Assembly (NCBI GenBank): GCA_029844215.1
Contig: CM056721.1
Location: forward strand, 56,585,815 to 56,649,814
DNA from: Przewalskia tangutica
Lineage: Eukaryota > Streptophyta > Magnoliopsida > Solanales > Solanaceae
Length of the DNA stretch: 64,000 nucleotides
Reading direction: 5' to 3'
Part shown: in pieces, positions 46,791 through 59,102 of the stretch
How positions within the stretch are numbered: the stretch's first letter is position 1
How the letters are laid out: each line of letters starts with the position of its first letter
Notes under the pieces: generated by a model
What the model was told of the DNA's origin: nothing
Databases searched by the model: none
Seen by the model: the letters and a program-made list of their open reading frames with translations, nothing else
Translations under genes and position numbers: made by a program

Positions 46791-47524
46791 ATACAGTCCA
46801 AAGTAAATACAGTCCAAAGTAAATATAGTCCTTAAGTTGGGGTCCTTGGCCAACTTTTACAATTTCACTTATCCAATTACTTCATTAGTCTCTCAACTTA
46901 TATTCCAATCTTTATATAAGTTATAGTTTCTTTGTGGTTAACTTCTTAGTAAGTAATGGATACATTTTTACCATTTTAATGGCTAATATGCCAATTCTCC
47001 TTTTAACAAGTTAACAAGATCCAAATCTTTCCTTATATCTCATACTTCATAATATACTTCCAATATATGTATAATATCCAATATACATAATAATCAACTT
47101 CACAAAGAGGTTAAGGTTCATTACCTCAAAAATAGCCCAAAAATATCCAAGAACTTAAAGTCGCTCCTTAAGCAAGTTTTAGCTCCATATCTTTGTGTTC
47201 CAAACCACCACAAGTCACCCTTAGAAGTTCCTAACCAACTTCTATTCAAGAATTAACTCCAAAAAATGAAGAACACTAAGGTTCCAAATATTGCATGCTC
47301 TCGGCCGAGGGGGAATTTTTGAGGCTAGGGTGTGAAATCTTGTCTAACTCTTGGTTAATAATCTTCCTAATACATTAAGGAAGAACACTTAGAAGTTTAA
47401 TAATTTTTGGACAACAATTGCTCAAAAAAATACAAGGTTGGACGAGATCAACTAGGGAGGGAGAGAAAAATATTTTCAAGTCTTGAAATGTTCTAGGTGT
47501 GGAAGATTTCATCAACTAGAGGTG

Positions 47525-47532
47525 TTTATATA
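47525..47532 (-). promoter_or_regulatory. Putative TATA box, R8 5' LTR
   Basis: The minus strand reads TATATAAA, a good TATA box, about 380 bp inside the LTR start and conserved in the left LTR (31654-31661). Confidence 0.6.
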
Positions 47533-47906
47533 GGACAACCAAGGGCTAGGATTGAAACATGTATATGGTATAGATTGAGGACATGTGTTTGTGTGGGTCC
47601 CTTTGTCCACTTGTCCCACAAATGCCATGCAAGACTTTGACCACTTGTCTTGTCCACTTGTCTTGCAAAAACCATCCCACCCATGTCCATTTGGGGTGAC
47701 ACATGTCGCCCTCCTACTGGTCCAAAATATTTTATCTCTCGGAAAAATTTCATAATTGGAAAAAAATATTGAAAACGTAAAATTTCCTTCACAAGGTTCG
47801 AAATATTTTCCGTCGGAAAACAATTCTTTCATTCTTACCCTAATTAGGGTTTATACATTCGTACGTACGTCCTTACATACATACTCTGGAACTACGGGGT
47901 ATAACA

Positions 47907-47911
47907 CGTGT
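47907..47911. repeat. Target-site duplication CGTGT, right copy (R8)
   Basis: It matches 28763-28767; R7 LTR sequence resumes with AATCCCCTTTG. Confidence 0.94.
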
Positions 47912-50900
47912 AATCCCCTTTGATTGGTTGTTGTATTGGGCCTTAAATGTGGCGTGTTTGGTTATTGAATTCGACCTTGAAAAAGGTGGCAAAGTATGTA
48001 GAAACAAAGGAAGTGTTGTCCGATTTTCCGTAGAATTTAGTGACTTTGCACTTAGAATATTCTACGTTTGAAGCTAGAGGTTTAATGGACGTATTATGGC
48101 CATTATAGGTTGAAGTACTAAGAATAACGTATTCTACTTGAAGGATGGAATAGCTATCAAGGTTGAAGTACTTCGGAGCATTTTGCTATTTGTCGATAAT
48201 CGTCGCGAGGTATGTGAACCTCTTCCTTCTTTTGACATGATTCTATGTATTGAATATACATGTAGTACTATTTCATGATTTCTTCTACTCTTAGAAGTTA
48301 AGAGGTATGTATGTTGATTTACTCTACGTAAAGTTTATGTCTAAGTTATCCTAAGTTCTTACCAAGTCTTATGGGGGATGTTGGTAAGAGTCGTTAGGAG
48401 GTATTTGGAGCCAAGTTGACTTGGCTAAGTTACGGCACAAATGAGAATAAGTATCGAACAAGCCACTGCAGCGTTAATAAAGGAAAATGTAATGACAATT
48501 GATTATATTAAAATGAGTAGAATTATCCATCTGCATAGAAACTAATATAAGACAAAATTGTATTACATTTTCTAGATCATGGCTACTTGAATAAGATCGT
48601 TATAAATAAGTATAACTTATTCAAAACGCACCAAAGTATATGTTACTTAATTTAAAAGAGTTTGCGCATGAAGTTTTTAAGACTATGAACCTTGAATTCT
48701 TAAAAGGTTAAGAAACTTTATTTTTCAAGTTATGGGACTTGATTTCTAAAGGAAGAAATGACTTGATTTAAATGTATAGAATACTTGATTCGGAAAGCAT
48801 GGATTTCTTGATATTCTAAAGATAAGAGATTTTAAATTCTAAGTTAAGAGACTTGAAGTATTTTAAAAGTTATGTAACTTGATTTGAAAGTATAAGTCTC
48901 TTGGTTATAAAAAGAATGAATTAGTCTAAGGCATAAAGTTAGTATAACAACTTTATGGGAAGTTGGTTATAATAACTTTATGGAAGGTTAATAGAATGGT
49001 TTTCTCTAGTAATATAAACAAAGAATGACTTGAAATAAAGAAGGGCAAATTGTTTTAAAGGTACCAATTGCTTAAGGTTTTTAAGAAAGAAGTCACTTGA
49101 TTTAGCAGCCTGTAAATGTATTTCTAAAAGGTATTGTGACTTGTCTTGAAAAGTAGATATGACTTGATACTACGGTTGTTAGTATCTTGGAAGTTTCATT
49201 TGGAAAAGAGTCATTCTAAAGGAGTAGAGGTACGTAGTATGTTGGGTTAAATTCCCGAATTTTATATGACATTATCGCGTCCCAGAAATGGGCCGGGCAG
49301 TATACCATTATGGGCAGACTATATGACATTATCGCGTCCCAGAAATGGGCCGGGCAGTATACCTTTATGGGCAGACTATATGACATTATCGCGTCCCAGA
49401 AATGGGCCGGGCAGTATACCTTTATGGGCAGACTATATGACATTATCGCCCCGTAAATGGGTCGCGAGATACCATTATGGGAAGACTATATGACATTATC
49501 GCGTCCCAGGAATGGGCCGGGCAGTATACCTTTATTGGGCAGACTATATGACATTATCGCGTCCCAGAAATGGGTCGGGCAGTATACCTTTATAGGCAGA
49601 CTATATGACATTATCGCGTCCCAGAAATGGGCCGGGCAAGATACCTTATGGGCGCACTATATGACATTATCGCGTCGAAATGGGTCGCGCAAGATACCTT
49701 TATGGGCAGACTATATGACATTATCGCATCCCAGAAATGGGCCGGGCAGTATACCTTTATGGGCACACTATATGACATTATCGCGTCCCAAAAATAGGTC
49801 GGGTAGTATACCTTTATGGGCAGACTATATGACATTATCGCGTCCCGTAAATGGGTCGGGCAAGATACCTTTATGGGCGCACTATATGACATTATCGCAT
49901 CGAGAATGGGCCGGCGAGATACCTTTATTGGGAAGACTATATGACATTATCGCGTCCCGAAATGGGTCGGGCAAGATACCTTTATGGGCGACTACATGAC
50001 ATTATCGCGTCGTAAATGGGCGGCGAGATACCTTTATGGGCGACTATATGACATTATCGCATCCCGTAAATGGGCCGGCAAGATACCTTTATGGGCAGAC
50101 TATATGACATTATCGCGTCCCAGAAATGGGCCGGGCAGTATACCTTTATGGGCAGACTATATGACATTATCGCGTCCCAGAAATGGGTCAGGCAGTATAC
50201 CTCTATATGCAGACTATATGACATTATCGCGTCCCAGGAATGGGCCGGGCAGTTTACCTTTATGGGCAGACTATATGACATTATCGTGTCCCAAATTGGG
50301 TCGGGCAGTATACCTCTATGGGCAGACTTATGTGACTTTATCGCGTCCCATATTGGGCCGGGCAGTATAGGCGTCCCTCCATAAAGGGCCGGATTATGTT
50401 ATGCAAGGTAAGTAAGTTATATGGCAATGAACTTGAGGTTTTTTCCTGAGCATATACGTAAGAATGTGACTATAACTTTTATGTAAAAATGGGAAAAAAT
50501 AATAAGGTACGATTAAGTTCACGAGATGGTAATAACACGGTAGGATCTGGTATTTACCCTTTTTATACTTGCCCCTGTCATTCTTTTGTACAGTTATGAT
50601 TTGTTTAATGTACCTTATTTTCCGTTCCATATTCGTATTTTTGTTATCGACTTCTTCGGGGGGCTGCGTTCATGTCCGCAGGTTTAGGTTCACAGTTGTG
50701 GATCCGCGAGCTTAGGATCCTGGTTCAGCATTTTGAGATATCTCCAATGTTCCGGAGCTTGTCGTCATGGTTATGTATATACAGGGGTACGGCGGGGCCT
50801 TGTCCCGTCATAGTATTTGTTCAAATCTTAGAGGTTTGTATTCATCTGTGGGCTGGACTGGCTAGAGTTGTTTTTACATTGTTAAACAGTGTAGACCCTT

Positions 50901-51050
50901 TCGGGTAATTTTTATGTTATGGCCGCCTTATCGGCTTGGCCTTAGTTTAAAAAAAAAGAGTGTTATTTATCTTCCGCAGTTTGTTATGTTGTATTATTAG
51001 AAGGGTGCCCAGGTAGGGCACCAGTCGCGGCCCGGGGTCGGTTCGTGACA
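47912..51050 (+). repeat. R7 5' LTR, second part
   Basis: It continues from 28767 and ends CGGTTCGTGACA at 51050. It includes GCGAGGTATGTGAACC at 48206, the degenerate ACTTGATTT repeats, the large 57-bp array (49265-50372) and the terminal inverted repeat GGTGCCC-AGGTA-GGGCACC at about 51005-51023. Confidence 0.93.
49265..50372 (+). repeat. 57-bp minisatellite in R7 5' LTR, about 19 copies
   Basis: The unit contains ATGACATTATCGCGTCCCAG, AAATGGGCCGGGCAGTATAC and CTTTATGGGCAGACTAT, 57 bp in all. Because 57 is divisible by three, long repeat-encoded open frames appear on both strands; they are not genes. The 49890-50060 portion has shorter, degenerate units. Confidence 0.95.
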
Positions 51051-51054
51051 AAAG

Positions 51055-51066
51055 TGGTATCAGAGC
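51055..51066 (+). promoter_or_regulatory. R7 primer-binding site, canonical
   Basis: TGGTATCAGAGC lies four bases after the LTR end and matches the complement of the initiator-Met tRNA 3' end. Confidence 0.93.
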
Positions 51067-52454
51067 AGTTAGTCCTCGGAAAGTGTCTACAGACCGTGTC
51101 TAGTAGAGTATTGATTATCGGTGTATTGTGCACCACATCTATAATCAGGAGGCTGCAGGACATTTAGGATTGGTTTCCATTATTATCACTCTGAGATCGT
51201 GCGATAGAGCTGTGTTGTTAGGGTCGTCTCCCCCTAACGAGTTATGTTTATTGCAGCTACGAGCAAGGCAGCAGTGACCCAAGAAGGACTATGTGAATTG
51301 TGTATCCAGGTTGGTAATGATTATAGTATAGTTGGTATTATGACATACAACTATAAGGAGTTATGTATGAGGGTCAGACGCGTGTTGCCTAGAATGATTT
51401 TAGATTACCAAGAGTTGGTAAAGACTAACTAGATACCGGGAAGGTATGGAACAGTTAATGAATTCTCGCCAAGGTCTTAGGTGTTATTTTGAGATAATTG
51501 GGGAAGGATGAGCTGTCTGAGAAGGAAATGAACCATTAAGAAGTTATTATTAAGGGAATTAATGGAAGACTATGTTAATAGATTGAGCTACGTAGTATGA
51601 TTAAGAAAATGGTACGAATAAGATTCGTATGGAGTAAGTATGGTTGTTGTGGTCAAGACAACACGATTATGGTATTACGATAAGTTTTGTACCCGTTTAC
51701 GGGAGGATTGATAAGGTAGGCATGGAGCATGGAAATTGCGAGCCTAAGAATGTGATAACCACCGAGACCTTAGATATATAAGGCCTTCTCGGGTAGTAAA
51801 AAGTTAAGTCAGACCAAGGATAGGAGTTAAGCGCGACGGTGGGTCGGGTTGAGGACCTATTACGAGTTGCCTCACGGTTTGAAATGAAATGGGATCAGTT
51901 GGTAGTAGTTCCGCTACGTGACAGGGTCACGAGGGTGCAAGGCCCAAGTCTAGTTAATTGTTTTACGGGTTCGTGGACGCGTTCCACCGGAACCAGGTCG
52001 TGAGAGCCGGAAATGGCCTTATGTTGTTTAAAAGAGTGACTCCAAAAGATTGGGGGCCAGAATCGGTATGGAAGTTATGTATGTATGCTAGTATGAGTTG
52101 GAAGTACGGAAAGAGTACGACCAGTAAGGAAGATGGCAACCAAATGTAAAGGAATAGAGCCTGAATCCACAAGAACCTTTCGAGGTAACTACACCCTTGA
52201 GTGTTTGGGGTGGTAGCTGAACGGGTATATGAAATTCGCCCGGTGATGATACAGTCATCAGACCCTAGTAGACCTAGTAGAGATGATTATGACAGACTTT
52301 GAGGTCATTATGAGTATGGACTAGTTGGCTTCGTGAGTGCCAAGGTTGACATCTTAGTATAAGTATTGTTATGTGGCCATGTGTGGCATGTGTTGTATGA
52401 AGGGTGTAGTAAAAGGAGACTATGTCGCTATCTAATTAGATTGGACTCCGAAAG
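51067..52454 (+). other. R7 internal region without recognisable gag-pol
   Basis: It is homologous to the R6 internal region over its whole length. It has the ATG-led frame at 51244 (62 codons) and the 40-codon frame at 51884-52003, both also present in R6. No protease, polymerase or integrase motif was found. The R6/R7 pair defines one non-autonomous family with a recognisable internal consensus. Confidence 0.75.
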
Positions 52455-52491
52455 AACATTCGGGGACGAATGTTTCTAAGGGGGGGAAGAA
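52455..52491 (+). promoter_or_regulatory. R7 hairpin plus polypurine tract
   Basis: The perfect AACATTCG-GGGA-CGAATGTT hairpin (52455-52474) is followed by TCTAAGGGGGGGAAGAA up to the 3' LTR start at 52492. Confidence 0.88.
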
Positions 52492-55400
52492 TGTTACACC
52501 CAGGAATTCCAGGATATGTTTATAAGGACGTACGTAAGAACTCAAAATGTTAAGATTTGAGACGAGTAAAAATTTATCGGAATTTTGAAATTTGTCGGAA
52601 AACAAAATATTGCGACGAACGGGAGGGAGACACGTGTCACCCCCTTAGTGGTCTTGGTCAAATTTGTGCATGGGTAGAATGGTCATTTGACCATAATTAA
52701 GATGAAAGTCTTGCTAGGCTAAGAGCTTGACAACATTGACCAAGTCAATGAGCCCACATAGCATGATATTTAAATAAAATGCATCCAAGCCACCCATTTG
52801 TTTTAATCTAGACCTTCTATTTGGTTATATAAGCTTCCTTAGTAGCAAGACAAGACTTAACACTTAGAAAATATTTCAAGAATTTGAAGAAACCCTTTGA
52901 GGGCTCTCGGCTTTAGCATCCATTAGGAGAGAAATTTTTTTGTTTGTTGTCCAATAAGCTCCATACTTTAAACCAAGGTACCTAAGGGTATTGTAAGTGT
53001 ATCTCAATAGAAAGATCCCGGAAAAGTGGTGTTTTCGTATTAGTCGAAAGGCGAAAACCTAAGGAGTTATTCAACTTTGAAGTTGGAACTTGAAGAGGAG
53101 TTCTTCATAAGCTTCTAAGGGTTGCTTGGAGTGGATTGGAACGTCGAAAAGAGGAGCTAAAGTTGCTAAGGATCGACTTGTAATCTTGGATCATATTTGG
53201 GCTAAATGAGGTAATAATCTTCGTCTTACTTTTGTAATTGAAGATTCCATGTTATGATAAGTTAGAAATGATCATGTGATATGTGTTATGAAGATTGATA
53301 AGTGTTATGGAAATTTGGAAGCTCAAATCCGAAAATGACATGTTAAGCCATTTGAAATTAAAATACAATTTGGTCGATAATTAGAATCGTCGCATGATTA
53401 CCTACTTGAGGATTGTAGTAGTTATAATCGATTGCGGATTGATAACATGTTATACTAAACACCTTGAATTGGAAAAGAATTGGTATTGTTGTCCCTAATT
53501 GCCGAATGGACATTGTATTTTTGGACTAGTTTAATGTCAATTGTGAGGCGGAATTTTACACGTATTGTAAGGCGTGTAATCCCCTTTGATTGGTTGTTGT
53601 ATTGGGCCTTAAATGTGGCGTGTTTAGTTATTGAATTCGGCCTTGAAAAAGGTGGCAAAGTATGTAGAAACAAAGAAAGTGCTGGCCGATTTTCCGTAGA
53701 ATTTAGTGAATTTGCACTTAGAATATTCTACGTTTGAATCTAGAGGTTTAATGGACGTATTATGTCCATTATAGGTTGAAGTACTAAGAATAGCGTATTC
53801 TACTTGAAGGATGGAATAGCTATCAAGGTTGAAGTACTTCGGAGCATTTTGCTATTTGTCGATAATCGTCGCGAGGTATGTGAACCTCTTCCTTCTTTTG
53901 ACATGATTCTATGTATTGAATATACATGTAGTACTATTTCATGATTCCTTCTACTCTTAGAAGTTAAGAGGTATGTATGTTGATTTACTCTACGTAAAGG
54001 TTATGTCTAAGTTATCCTTAGTTCTTACCAAGTCTTATGGGGGATGTTGGTAAGAGTCGTTAGGAGGTATTTGGAGCCAAGTTGACTTGGCTAAGTTACG
54101 ACACAAATGAGAATAAGTATCGAACAAGCCACTGCAGCGTTAATAAAGGAAAATGTAATGACAATTGATTATATTAAAATGAGTAGAATTCTCCATCTGC
54201 ATAGAAACTAAGATAAGACAAAATTGTATTACATTTTCTAGATCATGGCTACTTGAATAAGATCGTTATAAATAAGTATAACTTATTTACAACGCACCAA
54301 AGTATATGTTACTTAATTTAAAAGAGTTTGCGTATGAAGTTTTTAAGACTATGTACCTTGAATTCTTAAAAGGTTAAGAAACTTTATTTTTCAAGTTATG
54401 GGACTTGATTTCTAAAGGAAGAAATGACTTGATTTAAATGTATAGAATACTTGATTTGGAAAGCATGGATTTCTTGATATTCTAAAGATAAGAGATTTTA
54501 AATTCTATGTTAAGAGACTTGAAGTATTTTAAAAGTTATATAACTTGATTTGAAAGTATAAGTCTCTTGGTTATAAAAAGAATGAATTAGTCTAAGGCAT
54601 AAAGTTAGTATAACAGCTTTAATGGAAGTTGGTTATAATAACTTTATGGAAGGTTAAGAGAATGGTTTTCTCTAGTAATATAAACAAAGAATGACTTGAA
54701 ATAAAGAAGGGCAAATTGTTTTAAAGGTACCAATTGCTTAAGGTTTTTAATAAAGAAGTCACTTGATTTAGCATCCTGTAAATGTATTTCTGAAAGGTAT
54801 TGTGACTTGTCTTGAAAAGTAGATATGACTTGATACTACGGTTGTTAGTATCTTGGAAGTTTCATTTGGAAAAGAGTCATTCTAAAGGAGTAGAGGTACG
54901 TAGTATGTTGGGTTAAATTCCCAAATTTTATATGACATTATCGCGTCCCAGAAATGGGTCGGGAAGTATACCATTATGGGCAGACTATATGACATTATCT
55001 CTTCCCAGAAATGGGCCGGGCAGTATACCTTTATGGGCAGACTATATGACATTATCGCGTCCCAGAAATGGGTCGGGCAGTATACCTTTATGGGCAGACT
55101 ATATGACATTATCGCGTCCCAGAAATGGGTCGGGCAGTATACCTTTATGGGCAGACTATATGACATTATCGCATCCCAGAAATGGGCCGGGCAGTATACC
55201 TTTATGGGCAGACTATATGACATTATCGTGTCCTAGAAATGGGCCGGGCAGTATACCTTTATTGGGCAGACTATATGACATTATCGCGTCCCAGAAATGG
55301 GCCCGACAGTATACCTTTATGGGCAGACTATATGACATTATCGCGTCCCAGAAATGGGCCAGGCAGTATACCTTTATGGGCAGACTATATGACATTATCG

Positions 55401-56068
55401 CGTCCCAGAAATGGGCCGGGCAGTCTACCTTTATGGGCGCACTATATGACATTATCGCCCCCGTAAATGGGCCGCAAGATATCTTTGGCGGCGCACTATA
55501 TGACATTATCGCATCCCAGGAATGGGTCGGGCAGTATACCTTTATTGGACAGACTATATGAAATTATCGCGTCCCAGAAATGGGCCGGGAAGTATACCTT
55601 TATGGGCAGACTATATGACATTATCGCGTCCCAGAAATGGGCCGGGCAGTATACCTTTATGGGCAGACTATATGACATTATCGCGTCCCAGAAATGGGTC
55701 GGGCAGTATGCCTTTATGGGAAGACTATATGACATTATCGCGTCTCAGAAATGGGTCGGGCAGTATACCTTTATGGGCAGACTATATGACATTATCGCAT
55801 CCCAGAAATGGGTCGGGGAGTATACCTTTATGGGCAGACTATATGACATTATCGCGTCCCAGGAATGGGCCGGGCAGTATACCTTTATGGGCAGACTATA
55901 TGACATTATCGCGTCCCAGATTGGGTCGGACAGTATACATCTATGGGCAGACTTATGTGACTTTATCGCGTCCCAGATTGGTCCGGGCAGTATAGGCGTC
56001 CCTCCATAAATGGTCGGATTATGTTATGCAAGGTAAGTAAGTTATATGGTAATGAACTTGACGGTTTT
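52492..56068 (+). repeat. R7 3' LTR, interrupted by R11
   Basis: It starts TGTTACACCCAGGAATTCC and matches the 5' LTR. It shows the uninterrupted R8 target site (53573) and a TATATAAG box (52826-52833), and carries the second 57-bp array. It stops at 56068, where R11 begins; the last 0.6 kb or so would lie right of the window. Confidence 0.92.
54931..55998 (+). repeat. 57-bp minisatellite in R7 3' LTR, about 19 copies
   Basis: It has the same unit as in the 5' LTR, with similar copy number but a different order of variant units. This suggests expansion or contraction after insertion, or an array large at insertion with later shuffling. Confidence 0.94.
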
Positions 56069-58522
56069 TGTCACGACCCGTTCCGGGGCCCGTGACTGGT
56101 GCCTTACCCGGGCACCCAAGTAGTCATACATCAGAGTAATCAGCGGAAATATAAAAACAAGACATGAAACAGTTGTAAAATGAGACACAGTTTATCTGAA
56201 GAAAAGCTTGCCTTTCGGCATATATATATAACCCAAGTTTTGCAGTTACATCCCAACTGTACAATAGGACTACAGACCTCTAGGAATGTAAACAACTATG
56301 GCGGGACAGGGTCCCGCCATACCCTGACTGTACAAAACTAATTACGACAGGGAGAGCATACCCAAAAGTAGACCCTCCGGAGAAGATGGAGCTCCTGACA
56401 CCAACACAAAAGATCCTAAGGATGCGGATCTAGCACCTGTTTGCCCTTACCTGTGGCATGAACGCAGCCCCCCGAAGGAGGTCAGTACAACAGGTACTAA
56501 GTATGCGAAACTAGAAAGTACTTAAATAAAATCAAAGTATTTAAAGCCATTGCAAATACAATCAGTTCAATTGCACATAGTGCCACAACATAAGCAAGAG
56601 CAACATAGATATGCTGTAACTGGTCTTTCCTAGGCCGCGAATGATCGAAGCAAGGCCAATCGCCCATAATATCATTATGCGTGCCTAGTCTTGGACTTAC
56701 CGTAGTCCGCATAGGTCACACACAGACCCGCATGAGGTATTCCTCGCATCGGGGGTAGCTAACCCCTGCATACCTCGACTCCCGCACCGCATAGTCTCAA
56801 TAGACCGCATAGTCACACGCATCGCATGGGCATCCCGCGTGACGCTAAAACACCCGGAATGATCAATCCTGGAGCTCCCGCAGCTCCGCATAGTCTCACA
56901 GACCGCATAGGCCGTATAGACCCGCATCAAGGGTGGCAAGCCCTCGGTATAATCAGTCAAGGGGGTAGGTGATATAATAACAGTACAACCGACTTACCGT
57001 CTAGCAACGTAAGCACAACAAGAATGACCCCCTTTCACAACATCACAAGTCACTAACACACATAGCATCATAGTATGTCTATTTATTAAACAATCTTACT
57101 ACACCTTACAGAAATCAATACAAGGTTTTTATAAGTAATTAAGTAAACAGTTCTTTTTATCTTTCTTAAGTGGTTATACCTAACTTCCCATAAAGCTAGT
57201 ATAACTCTTAAGCTTTTGTTTTAAAAACCAACTGTTTCTCTTCTGTTAAAAATGATTCAGTATTCTTTTGAAATGCTTCAAGATCTTTTATTCAGGCTTA
57301 AGTCAGGAGACATTGCCGTAGTTATTATTCAGGCTTAAGTCAAAAGACATTGCCGTAGTTATTATTCAGTTAACACTCGTACGTCTACCATACTATACAT
57401 ATATTTAAAAATATCATGCTCAAGAGTATAGGAAGAATCACATACCTTCTTGGCGAACTCCACCTGCCAAGTCGAATATGTCGCGCGCAGAGGATCAGCC
57501 TATAATAGTCAAATACGTCTATCAACGTCTAGACTATTCATGCAGATTCTAAGCAGAGGGTTCTTTATTCTACGGAAATTTGGGCAGCACTTCCCTACCC
57601 GGTAAGTTATACAGTCTACTGTAAAAACAGTCCTATGTGAGTACAGTTCAATTATTCTTCTTTTATACCCTTCTACTGTGATAATAGTTCAATTCTATTC
57701 TGTAATATCCTTCTAAGTATTTATACTTATTCCTATACTTCTACAGTATGTATTCTCTAAAAGAAGGATAAGTTTATTTACCTCGGTAAGCCCAATAATA
57801 TCCTAGATAAAAGTCGATCCTGAGCAAGGTTTAGCTCCTAATTGTACGCTCCGAAAGCTCCAAGAACCTTTAGAAGTTTCCAACAACTTCTACTAAATAC
57901 TATACGGGATTTGGGCTAGGGTATTTTGGTATAGTAACTACACTTGGAAGACAACTTTTCTACCAAGGGAGGGGGGGAGGCTCTCGGCTAAGCTCAACAC
58001 AAGAGGGGGGGGGGGGGGGGGAAGAAGGCTTTTTGGACGAGAACTCTAAGGAGAGGGGAGGGAATTTCAAGACTTGGAGAGTGATTTGTGGATGAAGAAC
58101 TCTTCATCTTAAGGGGGGTATTTATAGGTCAAGCAAAGGCCAACCAATGGCCAAGATGATGCCAAGTGCAAGGCAAGTGTAAGGTCAAGATTAGGGCAAG
58201 TGTCCTTATCCATCTACCACACAAATATCCTACCAACTCCTTGACTTTGTGCAAGGCACAAAAAACGTGCCATCTTGCCCCATTTTTGCCGTCCAATGAG
58301 GGTGACAAGTGTCACCCTCCCGTTGGTCCAAAATGTTTCGTCTCTCGGAAAAATCCGCAAAAATAATAAATGACATAGCCGGAATTTACCCTACGCGAGT
58401 TTAGTAAAACGTTTCGTCGAAAAACGATTCTTTTCTAGTGTTGTGCACAAACTTTTCCGTCCAAGGTCTTTTACTTAGGCTAACTTTTGTACGTACATAC
58501 TCTGGAAATACGGGGTATAACA
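56069..58522 (-). repeat. R11 left (3') LTR
   Basis: It runs from TGTCACGACCCGTTCCGGG to ACGGGGTATAACA. It contains CCCCC/GGGGG hairpin relics at 56468, GAGGTATTCCTCGCATCG repeats near 56730, donor-like CACATACCTT in reverse at 57440, a TATA-like box in reverse at 58119-58126 and a 17-base G run. Confidence 0.92.
58005..58021. repeat. Poly-G run of 17
   Basis: This is an uninterrupted run of G just upstream of GAAGAAGGC, with an eight-G run nearby at about 57971. Such runs are prone to length error and could form G-quadruplexes. Confidence 0.85.
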
Positions 58523-58557
58523 TTCTCCCCTCCTTAGAAACATTCGTCCCGAATGTT
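58523..58557 (-). promoter_or_regulatory. R11 polypurine tract complement and hairpin
   Basis: TTCTCCCCTCCTTAG is a slightly altered PPT complement. It is followed by AACATTCG-TCC-CGAATGTT at 58539-58557. Confidence 0.83.
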
Positions 58558-58661
58558 CCTTCCCAAGACAGTTAACGATAAGGTTCTTCATAACTTAAAC
58601 AGTTTGCAAATGCCACATACGGCCACAAAACAACACTTAGGCATATATGACAATTTAAAAT

Positions 58662-59102
58662 TTACAAGTAGGAAAGTGAATTACCTGGAGGTGTGGGGAA
58701 TAGGTGAGGATACTTCTGCCTCATGTCCTCCTCAGCTTCCCACGTCATCTCCTCCCTGAGCTCGTTCCGCCACAAGACTTTGACGGAAGCCACGTCCTTC
58801 GTCCGCAGACGCCTAACCTGACGATCGACTATCGCTATGGGAATCTCCTCATACGATAACCCCTCGGTCACCTGGACATCGTCAATCGGGTGTACCCTAG
58901 ATGGATCCCCGATACATCTCCTCAGCATAGAAACGTGAAACACCGGATGCACTGCCTCCAGATCGGACGACAGATCCAACTCGTAGGCAACCTTGCCTAC
59001 CCTGCGGACAATCTGATAGGGCCTAATGTACCTTGGGTTGAGTTTCCCTTTCTTCCGAATCTCATCACACCCTTCATGGGTGACACCTTCAGGAAAACCC
59101 AA
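58662..59102 (-). pseudogene. R11 integrase tail with chromodomain-like end
   Basis: A 146-residue frame. Residues about 20-65 carry the integrase C-terminal GPF/Y-like region (IRPYQIVRRVGKVAYELDL; VHPVFHVSMLRRCIGDPS). Residues about 95-140 (DRQVRRLRTKDVASVKVLW; MTWEAEEDMRQKYPHLF) fit the plant Gypsy chromodomain, with the W-E motif at its centre. Chromodomains of this clade are thought to steer integration toward heterochromatin, which fits the nested setting. The frame ends at a stop shortly before the 3' untranslated region. Confidence 0.83.

Larger units (their letters stand above)
28768..47906 (-). mobile_element. R8: Ty3/Gypsy-type element with gag and integrase remnants, hosting R9 and R10
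   Basis: On the minus strand: 5' LTR 44150-47906 (3,757 bp), PBS complement 44134-44145, gag remnant 43944-42684, a non-coding block, an integrase C-terminal remnant 37798-36890, PPT complement at 36686 and the 3' LTR 28768-36685. R9 lies in the 3' LTR and R10 in the internal region. CGTGT duplications flank the whole. Protease, reverse transcriptase, RNase H and most of integrase are missing, so it depends on others for movement. Confidence 0.93.
44150..47906 (-). repeat. R8 right (5') LTR
   Basis: This LTR is 3,757 bp from TGTCACGACCCGATCC to TACGGGGTATAACA. It keeps about 410 bp that the left LTR has lost and shares the 67-bp triplication (46592-46790). It carries a donor-like motif in reverse at 46293-46304. 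Several spots differ from the left LTR in CAG/CTG contexts, for example 44361-44370 and 45172-45193. Confidence 0.93.
27680..56068 (+). mobile_element. R7: non-autonomous LTR retrotransposon, split by R8 and R11
   Basis: The 5' LTR is 27680-28767 plus 47912-51050 (about 4.23 kb once R8 is removed). The internal region is 51051-52491. The 3' LTR is 52492-56068, where R11 interrupts it about 0.6 kb before its expected end. Internal DNA is a close relative of R6 and lacks gag-pol. The two LTR copies match closely, both carrying a large 57-bp minisatellite. The left flank reads TACCA (27675-27679); the right flank is outside the window. Confidence 0.92.

Noticed and set aside
54932..55561. 209-codon plus-strand open frame and similar frames at 49457-49999, 55467-56009 and 55522-55995
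   Set aside because: They are translations of the 57-bp tandem repeat. The period is a multiple of three, so frames stay open on both strands; repeat structure and not coding explains them.
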